From the NCBI RefSeq assembly GCF_000308535.1, contig NZ_BAFW01000004.1, forward strand, positions 1 to 64,000: a DNA stretch of 64,000 nt, given 5' to 3'. The stretch is from Nocardia cerradoensis NBRC 101014. GTDB lineage: Bacteria > Actinomycetota > Actinomycetes > Mycobacteriales > Mycobacteriaceae. The translations under genes and the position numbers were made by a program. Below, one piece after another: positions 29,542 to 38,126 of this stretch (the stretch's first letter is position 1; each line of letters opens with the position of its first letter). A model generated the notes under the pieces. The model made no database searches. It worked only from the letters and a program-made list of their open reading frames with translations, and was not told the origin of the DNA.

Positions 29542-30779
29542 CTGCCGTCGCCGCCGCGCGGATCACCTCCGCCGCCCAGGCTCACGAGACGGCCGCACGC
29601 CTGGCCGCGCAGTTCGCGGTCGATGCGGCCCGGCGCGACAGCGCCCGCGAGTTGCCGCACCGGGAACTGGATCAGCTGTCGGCCAGTGGGCTGCTGGCCG
29701 TCACCGTGCCGGCCGAATTCGGTGGCGCGGATCTGGCGCCCGCACAGGTGGCGGAGGTGTTCCGGCTGCTGGCGGCGGCGGATCCGAATATCGCGCAGAT
29801 TCCGCACAGCCATTTCGTCTACCTGAATCTGTTGCGGCTGGCGGGAACTCGCGCCCAGCGGGAACGCTATTTCGGGCGAGTACTCGCCGGTGCGCGGATC
29901 GCGAACGCGCAGTCGGAGCGCACCAGCGCGACCATCGCCGAAATCGGCACCACCGTGCGTCCCGCAGACGGCGAATTCCGGATCGATGGAACCAAATTCT
30001 ATTGTACGGGTTCACTTTTCGCGGACCTGCTGGCAGTGCTGACCCGCCTGGACGATCCCGACGGGCGCAGCGGTCTCGATCCCGGCGAGTACATCGCCTT
30101 CCTGCCCGCCGACACCGCCGGCGTGACGATCGTCGACGACTGGAACGGCATCGGCCAGCGCACGACGGGCAGCGGGACGGTGACATTCGATGCGGTGCGA
30201 GTGACCGCTGACCAGCTGATTCCGCGGGCGGCGGCGGTGCGCGCCCCCACCGGTTACGGCGCCTTCGCGCAGTTGCTGCACGTCGCGATCGATGTGGGCA
30301 TCGCCCGCGGTGCGCTGGACGCGGCCACGGACTTCGTACGCACGAAGAGCCGCCCGTGGTTCGAGGCCGGGGTCGATCGGGCGAGTGAGGACCCACTGGT
30401 GATCCAGCGCATCGGCGAGCTGGCGGTCACTGTGGCCGCCGCCGAGGCGACCTTCGAGGTGGCGGGCCGGACGGTGGATCACGTTGTCGCGCAGACGAAC
30501 AGCGGCGACCTCGACATCGAGACCGCCGCCGTGCTCGCGGCGGAGGCATCGATCGCGGTCGCCACCGCCAAGATCACCTCGGACCGGGCCGCGAACGAGG
30601 TGTCCGCCGCCCTGTTCGAGGTGAGCGGAACCCGCAGTGCCGCCGCCGATCTCGATCTGGACCGGTTCTGGCGCAATGCCCGCACACATACGCTGCACGA
30701 TCCGGTGCGGTGGAAGTACCAGCACATCGGGCGCGCGGTGCTCAACGGCACCCCACCCCCGTTGCACGGCGTCGTCTGA
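29538..30779 (+). CDS. SfnB-family sulfur acquisition oxidoreductase
   Basis: A 413-residue acyl-CoA-dehydrogenase-fold flavoprotein of the SfnB branch. Motifs are ITVPAEFGGADL-type (VTVPAEFGGADLAPAQVAEV), NAQSERTS, DGTKFYCTGSLFAD, GQRTTGSGTVTFDAVRV and FWRNARTHTLHDPVRWKYQHI, the last being characteristic of SfnB/DszC. The start codon overlaps sfnG, so the two are coupled. SfnB genes are induced by sulfur starvation in Pseudomonas; the exact reaction is not settled. A second member of this fold sits at 24131. Confidence 0.9.
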   Translation: MTAVAAARITSAAQAHETAARLAAQFAVDAARRDSARELPHRELDQLSASGLLAVTVPAEFGGADLAPAQVAEVFRLLAAADPNIAQIPHSHFVYLNLLRLAGTRAQRERYFGRVLAGARIANAQSERTSATIAEIGTTVRPADGEFRIDGTKFYCTGSLFADLLAVLTRLDDPDGRSGLDPGEYIAFLPADTAGVTIVDDWNGIGQRTTGSGTVTFDAVRVTADQLIPRAAAVRAPTGYGAFAQLLHVAIDVGIARGALDAATDFVRTKSRPWFEAGVDRASEDPLVIQRIGELAVTVAAAEATFEVAGRTVDHVVAQTNSGDLDIETAAVLAAEASIAVATAKITSDRAANEVSAALFEVSGTRSAAADLDLDRFWRNARTHTLHDPVRWKYQHIGRAVLNGTPPPLHGVV

Positions 30780-30816
30780 TTCGACGATCGCGAAGTGAGC
30801 CGAGAAGTGGGTAACC

Positions 30817-31341
30817 ATGTCTGATCTGATCGAAATACCCTCCGACAGCACGGGTTTGCGTCGCGCGTTCGCGCACTTCCCCAGCGGTGTGGTCGCGGTC
30901 TGCGCGGAATTCGACGACGTGCCCGCCGGGTTGGTGGTGAGCACCTTCGTGCCCGTATCCCTGGATCCGCCGCTGGTGTCCTTCTGCGTGCAGAACAGCT
31001 CGACCACCTGGCCCAAGCTGGTCGGCGCCCAGCGCTTGGGTCTGAGTCTGCTCAGCGCCCACCAGGACGAGGCGGCGCAGCGGATGAGCAGCCGCCACGG
31101 TGACCGCTTCGGCGATGTCGATCTGCATCGCGGAGAGGGCGGTTCCATCTTCGTCGGCGGCGCGGCGGCCTGGTTGGAGGGCACCGTGCACACCCAGGTG
31201 TCGGCCGGCGACCATCAGGTCGTGCTGGTGCAGATCACCCGCCTGGCGACGCGTTCCCAGCACGAACCGCTGGTCTTCCACGGCAGCCGGTTCCGTCGCC
31301 TGCATCCCGGCGCCGATCCGGCCTCAGCCGAGGTCGCGTAA
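30817..31341 (+). CDS. Flavin reductase family protein
   Basis: A 174-residue flavin reductase-like protein (FMN-binding split barrel). FAHFPSGVVAVCAEFDDVPAG corresponds to the conserved start of the domain, with STFVPVSLDPPLVSFCVQNSS (trimmed) and GSRFRRLHP near the end. It should supply reduced FMN or FAD to the oxygenases encoded upstream, which all need an external reductase. It lies 37 bp after the sfnB-like gene and is very likely in the same operon. Its 3' end overlaps the converging hypothetical gene by 18 bases. ATG 30817 begins MSDLIEIPSD. Confidence 0.9.
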   Translation: MSDLIEIPSDSTGLRRAFAHFPSGVVAVCAEFDDVPAGLVVSTFVPVSLDPPLVSFCVQNSSTTWPKLVGAQRLGLSLLSAHQDEAAQRMSSRHGDRFGDVDLHRGEGGSIFVGGAAAWLEGTVHTQVSAGDHQVVLVQITRLATRSQHEPLVFHGSRFRRLHPGADPASAEVA

Positions 31342-31995
31342 GCCGTCCGTTCCCGGCCGCGAGGGCCGGAAACAGAGCCGCCGCCGCGGCCCGGGATCGG
31401 GAGCGGTGTGATCGAGCACCGAGGAGGCGAGCCCGCGCGCTCGCATTCCCGCGCGGTCCATGTCCTGGCTCAGCGCGTCCAGGTGAATCAGCGTGTGCCG
31501 CAGCAGTATCGGGCCGATATCGGCCGGTTCGACGCACGCGTCGTGATAGGCCCGCACCGCACGGGGATCCTCGGTGAGTGCGGCGATTCCGCCCAGGCGT
31601 ACCCGTTGCGTCAATCCGGTCCAGATCCGCTCGTCCTCCGCGTTGCGCAGATCCCGCCAGCCCCCGCGGTAGTCCAGGTCGCGGATGATCGCGTCGGCCG
31701 GTTTGCCGGTCCGGGTCTCACCGACCACCGCCCAGAGCGCCAGCAGCCAGCTCAGGGCCCAGAGAACGGTATCCGGCTCGCTGCGGTACAGCGTGTGCAG
31801 ATCCGACCACGCCTCGTACTGGGTGAGCAGATTGGCCCAGTCGAAGACGAGGGTCTCGACCTCACGCAGCAGCGGAGCGGGCAGGTCGTCGTCCGAGGGC
31901 CGCACGATCTCGACCGCGCGCCCGGACACCGGATCGCGCAGTTCGACCATATCGGTCTCGCCTGTGGCGACCCATCTATACGGTTCCCCGGCCAT
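31324..31995 (-). CDS. Hypothetical protein
   Basis: A 223-residue protein that I do not recognise. It is mostly helical with many tryptophans (FDWANLLTQYEAWSDLH, LWALSWLLALWAVVGE, YRGGWRDLRNAEDERIWTGL) and has no signal peptide. One hydrophobic stretch (VLWALSWLLALWAVVG) could be a buried helix or a single membrane segment. ATG 31995 is chosen because codons upstream lack resemblance to coding sequence. It converges on the flavin reductase gene with an 18-base overlap, so the two 3' ends interfere. Function unknown. Confidence 0.6.
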   Translation of the reverse strand: MAGEPYRWVATGETDMVELRDPVSGRAVEIVRPSDDDLPAPLLREVETLVFDWANLLTQYEAWSDLHTLYRSEPDTVLWALSWLLALWAVVGETRTGKPADAIIRDLDYRGGWRDLRNAEDERIWTGLTQRVRLGGIAALTEDPRAVRAYHDACVEPADIGPILLRHTLIHLDALSQDMDRAGMRARGLASSVLDHTAPDPGPRRRLCFRPSRPGTDGLRDLG

Positions 31996-32104
31996 CCTTC
32001 GGATTGAGCCACGAATTCGCCGGGGGTGCAAGCAAAAACGCCTGAGAATTCGCCGAAACCGGTGTCGCGGCGCGGCGCGGTCCGCCCCGCGACACCGGCG
32101 CGGA

Positions 32105-32725
32105 TCAGGGCTGGCCGCTGACGACCGCGTTGACGGCGTCCAGGAACGGCTGGCCGCCCATCGCGTATCCACCCGCGATGGCGCCGACCACCATGCCGAT
32201 CGGCCCGGTGATGATGCTGAAGAAGCCCATCCCGAGTACGGCGCCGATCAGGCCGCCGAGCACGCCACCGGCCACCAGGCCGACGACGTTCTGATTGATT
32301 TCGTTGGTGAGCCGCGCCATCGAATTGATCGGCTGCATCTCGCCGATATCGGTGGCGGTGGCCTTGGGTTCGAGCACGACCTTGTGCCCGTCGTCGCTGA
32401 TGTGTTGCGCGACGTGAACCGTGCTGCCGGCCATCCGGTACGTCAGCGGCACCGTGACGAGGTCGGTGCCGTTGTCGGACTTGAGGGCGACTGCGGTCGC
32501 ATCCTTGTCGACCTCGAATCGCCCGTGCTCGACGACAGTGGTCAGGACTCGCGAAAAGTCGCTGAGCACAGCGTGGTAGGTGACTCCGCGGTCGGTTCCG
32601 GAGGTGGTGATCTCCTTGGCGGCGGCCGGTGGTGCGGCCGGGGGACTGGCGTTCACGGTTCCCGCGGTGATCCCGACCGTGGCCACCGCCAGGATCGAGG
32701 TTGCGGCGAACGTGCCGAACTTCAT
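32105..32725 (-). CDS. Secreted protein, distant homologue of the 19297/20227 pair
   Basis: A 206-residue secreted protein: signal peptide (KFGTFAATSILAVATVGITA, cleavage after VNA), a beta-rich domain (GRFEVDKDATAVALKSDNGT, VPLTYRMAGSTVHV) and a glycine-zipper-like hydrophobic tail (GLVAGGVLGGLIGAVLGMGF). The order of parts and short motifs such as LKSDNGTDLVTVPLTYR versus IKAANGTTVAGTPLTFR show homology with the tandem paralogues at 19.3-20.9 kb. ATG 32725 is preceded by AAGGAATCCTGA. Function unknown. Confidence 0.8.
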   Translation of the reverse strand: MKFGTFAATSILAVATVGITAGTVNASPPAAPPAAAKEITTSGTDRGVTYHAVLSDFSRVLTTVVEHGRFEVDKDATAVALKSDNGTDLVTVPLTYRMAGSTVHVAQHISDDGHKVVLEPKATATDIGEMQPINSMARLTNEINQNVVGLVAGGVLGGLIGAVLGMGFFSIITGPIGMVVGAIAGGYAMGGQPFLDAVNAVVSGQP

Positions 32726-33027
32726 TCAGGATTCCTTCTCACGAGACTTCCGGCCGAACGGTCCGGACGGAAGCTGACAATAACGCGTCGAGCGCTTTTT
32801 GCCAGACTCGGGAATTGCGAAACCTCCACGGCGGCAATGTTGCACGATTGTGATCGTCGCGAATTAGTGAAAAAGAAAGATTTCTATTTTCCGACCTCGG
32901 GCTCGCGCCGATGTCTCGACGCGAACGCCCGGATCGTGTAAGCATTTGCGAGGTCTGCAAATCCGCAAGTGTTCTTCGATCATCGTTCGGGGTGGTTCGA
33001 AGTGTTACCGCTCTGGAGGACGAGTAC
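32726..33027. promoter_or_regulatory. Divergent intergenic region with a short dyad
   Basis: This 302-bp divergent region is AT-richer than average, especially 32860-32900. A perfect 5-4-5 dyad ACGATTGTGATCGT lies at 32844-32857. No small ORF, RNA gene or terminator was convincing. It must hold the promoters of both flanking secreted-protein genes. Confidence 0.4.
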
Positions 33028-33708
33028 GTGTCGCGCCGACGTGTTCAAGCCGGTGTCACCCTGACGGGTTTCGTGATTGCCGCCGCGCTGTCGGCGGCTT
33101 GTCTGATCGCCGCCGCGCTATCGTTCACCGCCGGGCGGCATCATTCGGACGAAACCCGCGCCGCGGCAGCGGTATCACCGACCACCACCGTCGCGCCCGT
33201 GGCCGCCGAGGCGCCGGTCCAGCCGACCGGCACCAGCGTCACCGCCGCGGCCTCGGACGAGCCGCTGGTGCTGAACAAGGGCGCCGATCAGAAGCATCAG
33301 GGCGAGACGGTGGCCGTCGGCGATTGTGTGGCCGCGGTCGTCGCCACCCCCGACGCCGGCGCTCCCGTCCAGAAAACCGCCTGTGCGAGTACCGATTCGC
33401 GTTACAAGATCACCGCGAAGGCGGTCGCGGGCGCGCACTGCCCGGCGGACGCGGACCGCTCGGTGGCCGAGACGCTGCCCGGCGGCGCCACCGACACGCT
33501 CTGCCTCGACTTCAACTGGGTCACCGGCAGTTGTATGAATATCGCCGACGGCAGCCCCACTCCCGTCGACTGTGCCACCGCCGCCCCCGGCCGGGTGCGT
33601 GTGGTGGAAATCAAGAACGGCACCACCGACGTCAACAGCTGCTCCGACGGTGATCGCGGATTCGTCTACAACGAAAGGCGTTTCGTGGTCTGCGTGACGC
33701 ACTACTGA
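33028..33708 (+). CDS. LppU/SCO3897-like membrane-anchored protein
   Basis: A 226-residue protein: short cytoplasmic N-terminus (SRRRVQAG), a membrane helix (VTLTGFVIAAALSAACLIAAAL), a Thr/Ala/Pro-rich linker, and an extracytoplasmic domain with paired cysteines (GDCVAAV, KTACAST, GAHCPAD, DTLCLDFNWVTGSCMN, PVDC, VNSC, FVVC). The cysteine spacing and LCLDFNWVTGSC resemble the LppU/SCO3897 family seen across actinobacteria; the function of that family is unknown. GTG 33028 is set by GGAGG upstream. Its 3' end overlaps the converging SDR gene by seven bases. Confidence 0.75.
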   Translation: MSRRRVQAGVTLTGFVIAAALSAACLIAAALSFTAGRHHSDETRAAAAVSPTTTVAPVAAEAPVQPTGTSVTAAASDEPLVLNKGADQKHQGETVAVGDCVAAVVATPDAGAPVQKTACASTDSRYKITAKAVAGAHCPADADRSVAETLPGGATDTLCLDFNWVTGSCMNIADGSPTPVDCATAAPGRVRVVEIKNGTTDVNSCSDGDRGFVYNERRFVVCVTHY

Positions 33709-34559
33709 GTGCCGCGCGCGGGTGCCGGCAGCAGCTTCCCGAACTCGCGGTTGGCGATTCGCGCCACCACCTCGTACGGCCAGGCGAACTTGCGGGCGAA
33801 CCAGTACCCGATGCGGATATCGGCCGAGGTATGCACCAGGAAGCGGTTGTTCCGGACACCGGCGATGATCCGGTCGGCGACCTTTTCCGGCGTGACCGCA
33901 TGCCCCTCGAAAAGTTTCACCATCCGCCGCACCCGCGGATCGTCGCGATCCACACCGACGATCTGCACGGTGCCCACCAGCGGCGTGCGCACCGCCCCCG
34001 GCACCACCAGGCTCACGCCGATGTCGTGGCGCTCCAGGTCGAATCGCAGCACCTCCGACACTCCGCGCAGCCCGAATTTCGCGGCGCTGTAGGCGGCATG
34101 CCACGGCAGCGCGAGCAGTCCCGCGGCCGAGGAGACATTGACCAGATGCCCTCCGCGCCCCGCCGCCACCATCGGCGGCACGAAGTTCTCGATGATGTGG
34201 ATCGGGCCCATCAGATTCACATCGACCATCGACTTCCAATGCCGGTGTTCGAGGTTCTCGACCGTGCCCCAGGTGGCGATGCCGGCGATATTCATGACCA
34301 CGTCGAGGCTGCCGTACTCGTCGTGCACGCGTTTCGCCCACGTGGTCACCGCCTCGTAGTCGGAGACGTCGAGCACCTGCGCATCGAGCACCTCACCCCC
34401 GGCGCCGCGGATCCGGGCGGCCGTCTCGGCCAGCCCGTCGGCGTCGATATCGGTCAGCACCAGCCGCATCCCCGCTGCCGCGGCAGCAATCGCGGTCGCC
34501 CGGCCGATCCCGCTGGCCACACCGGTGATCAGGCACTTCCGGCCGGTCAGATCTTTCAT
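33702..34559 (-). CDS. Short-chain dehydrogenase with C-terminal extension
   Basis: A 285-residue SDR. TGVASGIGRATA is the cofactor loop, LTDIDADGL gives an acidic residue favouring NAD, NIAGIA replaces the usual NNAG, and YSAAKFG is the catalytic YxxxK. The C-terminal 60 residues (HTSADIRIGYWFARKFAWPY) are typical of mycobacterial SDRs acting on lipid or steroid-like substrates. ATG 34559 is used. A TetR-like palindrome lies 21 bases upstream. No neighbouring gene indicates the substrate. Confidence 0.85.
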   Translation of the reverse strand: MKDLTGRKCLITGVASGIGRATAIAAAAAGMRLVLTDIDADGLAETAARIRGAGGEVLDAQVLDVSDYEAVTTWAKRVHDEYGSLDVVMNIAGIATWGTVENLEHRHWKSMVDVNLMGPIHIIENFVPPMVAAGRGGHLVNVSSAAGLLALPWHAAYSAAKFGLRGVSEVLRFDLERHDIGVSLVVPGAVRTPLVGTVQIVGVDRDDPRVRRMVKLFEGHAVTPEKVADRIIAGVRNNRFLVHTSADIRIGYWFARKFAWPYEVVARIANREFGKLLPAPARGTQ

Positions 34560-34579
34560 CGCGGTCTCCCCTTATTTAC

Positions 34580-34593
34580 GAACACTGATGTTC
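34580..34593. promoter_or_regulatory. TetR-like palindrome upstream of SDR gene
   Basis: GAACACTGATGTTC has perfect 5-base arms (GAACA/TGTTC) around a four-base centre, 21 bases before the SDR start codon and overlapping the likely promoter. The form is usual for TetR-family operators. No tetR gene is adjacent, so the cognate regulator is unknown. Confidence 0.45.
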
Positions 34594-34720
34594 ACAATAG
34601 AGGTTTTTCCTCGCCGCGCTAGGCACCCTAGGGGGGCGTCTCGACCACCCCGTCCGGTTGAACCGATTTGATAAAGTCGCCCGACCAGGTGCAGGCATGA
34701 TCAACCGAAGGGGGCGGACG

Positions 34721-35248
34721 GTGGCTGCTCGCCGACTCGCTTTAGTCCTGCTGGCGGCGGTCGTGCCGGTGCTCGCCGCATGCAACGGCGCGGACGACGG
34801 GGGGAGCGGGTCCACGACCAGCGCTGCGGCGGTGAAGTTGTGGAACCCTTGTACGCAGATTCCGGACGATGTGTTGCGAAAGACGGGGGTGGATCCTGCG
34901 ACGAAGGAGAGCGGGATCGCGGGGGTGCATCAGAGCGGATGGGAGATCTGCAACTGGAAGGGGAAGCAATACACCGTCAACGTGCTCTCCGGGAAGCGGT
35001 CGGTGCAGGAGATCGAGAACAAGGACGGCAACGTCGACTTCCGAGACGTGGCGTTCGCGGGCCGGCAAGGGCGGCAGTTCCGCGTCGAAGGTGCGAGCAA
35101 GAACGACACCTGCGATGTGGTTTTCCCTGCGGCGCAAGGCATCTTTCAAGTGATGATCAGCAACAGCGCCATCGTCGACAACCCTGGCGATCCCTGCGTG
35201 ACGCTCGGTAAGGTCAGTGAGCAGCTGGTTCCGTTGTTTCCGAACTAG
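34721..35248 (+). CDS. DUF3558 lipoprotein
   Basis: A 175-residue lipoprotein. The signal peptide RRLALVLLAAVVPVLAAC ends in lipobox LAAC. The DUF3558 domain follows, with WNPCTQIPDDVLRKTGVDP, WEICNWKGKQYTVNVLS and NDTCDVVF; its cysteines probably form disulfides. GTG 34721 is preferred since AAGGGGGG precedes it by seven bases; ATG 34697 is an alternative. DUF3558 lipoproteins are widespread in Nocardia and often sit beside type VII secretion substrates, as here. It is 24 bp upstream of the next gene, in a likely four-gene operon. Function unknown. Confidence 0.88.
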   Translation: MAARRLALVLLAAVVPVLAACNGADDGGSGSTTSAAAVKLWNPCTQIPDDVLRKTGVDPATKESGIAGVHQSGWEICNWKGKQYTVNVLSGKRSVQEIENKDGNVDFRDVAFAGRQGRQFRVEGASKNDTCDVVFPAAQGIFQVMISNSAIVDNPGDPCVTLGKVSEQLVPLFPN

Positions 35249-35272
35249 GCCGTAAGGGGAGGGTGTTTTCAC

Positions 35273-35656
35273 ATGGCTGGAGCGGAGTCCACACAGTGGC
35301 AACAGCTGGCCGAGCAATCTCGTTCTGGCGATCTGTTGTTGGACAACGAGTCCGTAGCGCGCGAGTGTCTCACGGCGTGTGATCAACGGCTCACAGATCT
35401 TCAGGGCATGCTCGACCTGGCACGCCTTGCGCAGGCCGTCTCCGGCTTCGGTGACTTCGACATGGGCCACGCCCTCGAAGGCGGCTACCTGAAACAGGCC
35501 ACCGGCGAGCCGAATTCGGTCGACCAGGTCATCAAGGACCACATCGAAACCGTCAAGAGCATGCGCGAGGTGATGGCGCAGTCCATCAAGCACCTCACCG
35601 GCCAGGATGTCGGCAACGCCGCGCAGATAGCAGCCACCGACCCGGCGGGCAGGTAG
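35273..35656 (+). CDS. Small helical protein of the type VII module
   Basis: A 127-residue, helix-rich protein beginning MAGAESTQWQQLAEQSRSGDL. It has no signal peptide. The pattern of amphipathic helices (ECLTACDQRLTDLQGMLDLA, DHIETVKSMREVMAQSIKHL) suggests a helical bundle like the small ESX partners, though no WxG motif is present. It lies between a DUF3558 lipoprotein and a PPE-like protein with gaps of 24 and 5 bp, so it is probably cotranscribed and may be the partner of the PPE-like product. No established family name is assigned. Confidence 0.75.
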   Translation: MAGAESTQWQQLAEQSRSGDLLLDNESVARECLTACDQRLTDLQGMLDLARLAQAVSGFGDFDMGHALEGGYLKQATGEPNSVDQVIKDHIETVKSMREVMAQSIKHLTGQDVGNAAQIAATDPAGR

Positions 35657-35661
35657 TCGTC

Positions 35662-36960
35662 ATGAGTTATTTGCCGGAGGGGTTCGGGTCGTTCGTCGGT
35701 GAGGTTCTTACGAACTGGACGCAGGGGCGCGATCCCTCGCACATCCAGAATCCGTACGAACTACAGGGCAAGTTCAACACCACGCGCGACGGCGTCCGAA
35801 ACGACGCCCGCGCAATCGGTTTCGAGGGCGATTTCCGCACGCCGTCGGTGCAGACCACCGACAACTTCGAACGGCACGATCTCGCTACCCTGCGCGAGAA
35901 GGTCGACAAGATCGACCTGGAGGCGGTCAACAACCTCGAGGATGCCTGGAACAAGATCGGCACCCAGGAAACCACCTCGTTGACGACGTTCCAGCAGGCA
36001 ATGAGCAAGGCCACCAACGAGGGCATCTGGCGCGGCCAGTCCCGCAATGCCGCGGCGAAGGCGGTGACCGACTACACCTCGCAGGCGTCCAAGGTCGCCA
36101 AAGCCGCCGCGTTGACCAGTAACAAGCTGGCGGAGCTGGCGACGGGCCTGGCGCCGACGAAATCGCTGGTGCCGCATGTGCCGAGCCACCGGTCCGGAGT
36201 CAGCAACGCGGTGAATCTCGTTGTGGGCAAGGGCTGGCGAGACGATGTCACGGCGTACAACAACGCGTATACCGAGGCCAAGCGAGTGTTGACCACCGTC
36301 TACGCCCCGGTCGTCCACGAAAGTGACACCGGCGTCCCGGTCATCCCGAAACCGAACACGCAGGATCCGGCCGGGCCGGGCGACCAGCCGCCGCCGTCCT
36401 CGTGGCGCCCGGGCGGCAACGGTCCCGGACCGTCCGGCCCCGGCGGTACGCACGACACGAACCAGCCCAAACCGGGTGATCAGAACCAGAACGGCCAGGG
36501 TTCGAATTCGCAGACATCGCAGACGAATCCGTCCGGGAACGGCCAATCGGACGGCTCGCAGAATGCCGGCGATCAGGCCCGCACCGATCCCTCGTCGGCG
36601 ACGACCCCGTCCGGTCTCGGCCCGAGCTCGCTCGGCTCCTCCGGTTCGTCCCTGCCGGGCGGTAGCGGTCTCGGCGGTGGCCTCGGCGGGGCCAACGGCC
36701 CCAACGGACACGGCAGCAGTGTGCCCGGCGGAGTCCAGCCCGGTGCGCTGGCCGGAGCGGGCGGACGCGCCGCGGCCTCGGCGGCTCGGGCTGGCGCCAG
36801 CGGTATGCCCGGCATGGGTGGCGCCGGGCGCGGCAAGGGCGACAAGGAAGAAGAACGCACCAAGAGCGTCGCCGACTACCTGATCAACCAGGAGAACGGT
36901 GACGAGTTGACCGGTATCCCGCAGCTTCCGAAGACCGTTCCTCCGGTCATCGGCGAGTAG
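35662..36960 (+). CDS. PPE-like type VII secretion substrate
   Basis: A 432-residue protein. Residues 1 to about 210 are helical, with RDGVRNDARAIGFEGDF and a central hairpin (EAVNNLEDAWNKIGTQETTS, GIWRGQSRNAAAKAVTDYTS), where GIWRGQS resembles the WxG turn of ESX/PPE helical hairpins. Residues 215-380 are low-complexity Gly/Pro/Ser/Gln. The C-terminal 45 residues (EEERTKSVADYLINQENGDE) are conserved in actinobacterial homologues and may carry the secretion signal. Context with EspG downstream supports export by an ESX system. The effector function is unknown. Confidence 0.8.
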   Translation: MSYLPEGFGSFVGEVLTNWTQGRDPSHIQNPYELQGKFNTTRDGVRNDARAIGFEGDFRTPSVQTTDNFERHDLATLREKVDKIDLEAVNNLEDAWNKIGTQETTSLTTFQQAMSKATNEGIWRGQSRNAAAKAVTDYTSQASKVAKAAALTSNKLAELATGLAPTKSLVPHVPSHRSGVSNAVNLVVGKGWRDDVTAYNNAYTEAKRVLTTVYAPVVHESDTGVPVIPKPNTQDPAGPGDQPPPSSWRPGGNGPGPSGPGGTHDTNQPKPGDQNQNGQGSNSQTSQTNPSGNGQSDGSQNAGDQARTDPSSATTPSGLGPSSLGSSGSSLPGGSGLGGGLGGANGPNGHGSSVPGGVQPGALAGAGGRAAASAARAGASGMPGMGGAGRGKGDKEEERTKSVADYLINQENGDELTGIPQLPKTVPPVIGE

Positions 36961-36988
36961 TGGCGGTTGTGGGCAGGAGTTCGGTGCG

Positions 36989-37762
36989 ATGAGTGACAGA
37001 AGATGGCGGTTCGATGCGGCCGAGTTCCGAGTGCTGTGGGATGCGACGGGACGCGATGTGCTGCCGTACCCGCTGGCACACCGGTTCACCGCCGAACCGA
37101 CGCTGGAGGATGTGAACCGCACGCGACAGCGCATCGCGCAGGTCCTGCTGCCGCAATGGGACGAGGATCTCGACCGTGCCATCCAGGTGCTGTTCGATCC
37201 CGAGGTCCGCATCGAGATCGCGGGGTTCCGCGGGCGCGGCCGCGAACACCGGATCCGCGTCCACGCCGCCGTGCGGGATCGTCACGGCGTGATCGCGGTG
37301 CAGGAGCCGGGACCGGAGGATACGGTCGGCGGCGCGGTACACCTCTCCTTTCTCGAATCCGATCGGGTTGCCGCCGCGGTGATCGCGCAGCTGCCCGAAT
37401 GTGCTGAGGGACAAGGCAAACCGCTGAACATCCCGGTCGAAGATCTGGAAGCCCCCGCAGCCCACGTGCGCGATCCCTGGGTCGTCGGACCGAAGGAACA
37501 GCTGGCCCGCTTCCTGAAACGCCCGACCACCGCGAACTTCCACATCGCCGCCTACCCGTGGGGCAGCCCCGACAATCGGCATACGCAGGGCCGCAAAGAC
37601 TTTCAGATCACCGATTTCCTGGACGACGGCCGGTACGCGATCTTCGGTGACCGCATCCTGCGCATCAAACCGACCGATTCGAGGCGAATGACCGCACAGG
37701 TGCGGGACATGATCACCCGCACCACCGCGGAGGTACGCGAGGGAGTGCATCCGCGCCCCTGA
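36989..37762 (+). CDS. EspG-family ESX secretion-associated protein
   Basis: A 257-residue cytosolic protein of the EspG family, chaperones that bind PE/PPE-type substrates before ESX secretion. It starts MSDRRWRFDAAEFRVLWDA and carries the usual LPYPLAHRFTAEP. The C-terminal half has a beta-sheet core (TVGGAVHLSFLESDRVAAAV) and the conserved DFQITDFLDDGRYAI. It follows the PPE-like gene by 28 bp, the expected order for substrate and chaperone. No ESX core (EccB/C/D/E, MycP) is in the window, so secretion would depend on a system elsewhere. Confidence 0.85.
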   Translation: MSDRRWRFDAAEFRVLWDATGRDVLPYPLAHRFTAEPTLEDVNRTRQRIAQVLLPQWDEDLDRAIQVLFDPEVRIEIAGFRGRGREHRIRVHAAVRDRHGVIAVQEPGPEDTVGGAVHLSFLESDRVAAAVIAQLPECAEGQGKPLNIPVEDLEAPAAHVRDPWVVGPKEQLARFLKRPTTANFHIAAYPWGSPDNRHTQGRKDFQITDFLDDGRYAIFGDRILRIKPTDSRRMTAQVRDMITRTTAEVREGVHPRP

Positions 37763-37773
37763 TCGGCGGATTC

Positions 37774-38109
37774 TCACTCGTCGAGCCACTGCTCGATGTA
37801 GTCGAGAGTGGTTGCGGCATGGATTATTTCGCCGTCCTCCGCGTCCAGCAGCGTCCACGCGCCGGGCAGCGCTCGCTCCCGAACCAGTCGGTAGCCGGCC
37901 TTCTCGGCGCGGGAGCCGAGTGCGCGCAGTCGTGCAACCCGAATATCGACGAGCCGATTCACGAAAGTTCTCAGCTGCTTTTCCTCGCGGTGCTGGGCTA
38001 ACGTTAACCTCAACTCTCCGCTGGTCACTGCTTGGTCGTATTCCGCAGATCGAGTCTTGCAGTCTCCGTCATTTTCTCTCGTCTTCAGCAGTTCAGTTAG
38101 GGTGCTCAT
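37774..38109 (-). CDS. Hypothetical protein at edge of toxin locus
   Basis: A 111-residue protein with a charged helical N-terminus (SGELRLTLAQHREEKQLRTFVNR, trimmed in meaning) and a small C-terminal alpha/beta unit (GAWTLLDAEDGEIIHAATTL). I do not recognise a family. It is convergent with the EspG gene and lies 17 bp downstream of the 261-residue hypothetical gene. Lower GC than the genes to its left marks the start of the accessory toxin region. Confidence 0.6.
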   Translation of the reverse strand: MSTLTELLKTRENDGDCKTRSAEYDQAVTSGELRLTLAQHREEKQLRTFVNRLVDIRVARLRALGSRAEKAGYRLVRERALPGAWTLLDAEDGEIIHAATTLDYIEQWLDE

Positions 38110-38126
38110 CGACGCCTGTGGCCAAG

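Noticed and set aside
36400..36830. Repetitive Gly/Pro/Ser-rich DNA in the PPE-like gene as a possible repeat array.
   Set aside because: The codons vary and there is no fixed unit length, so it is a low-complexity linker rather than a DNA repeat.
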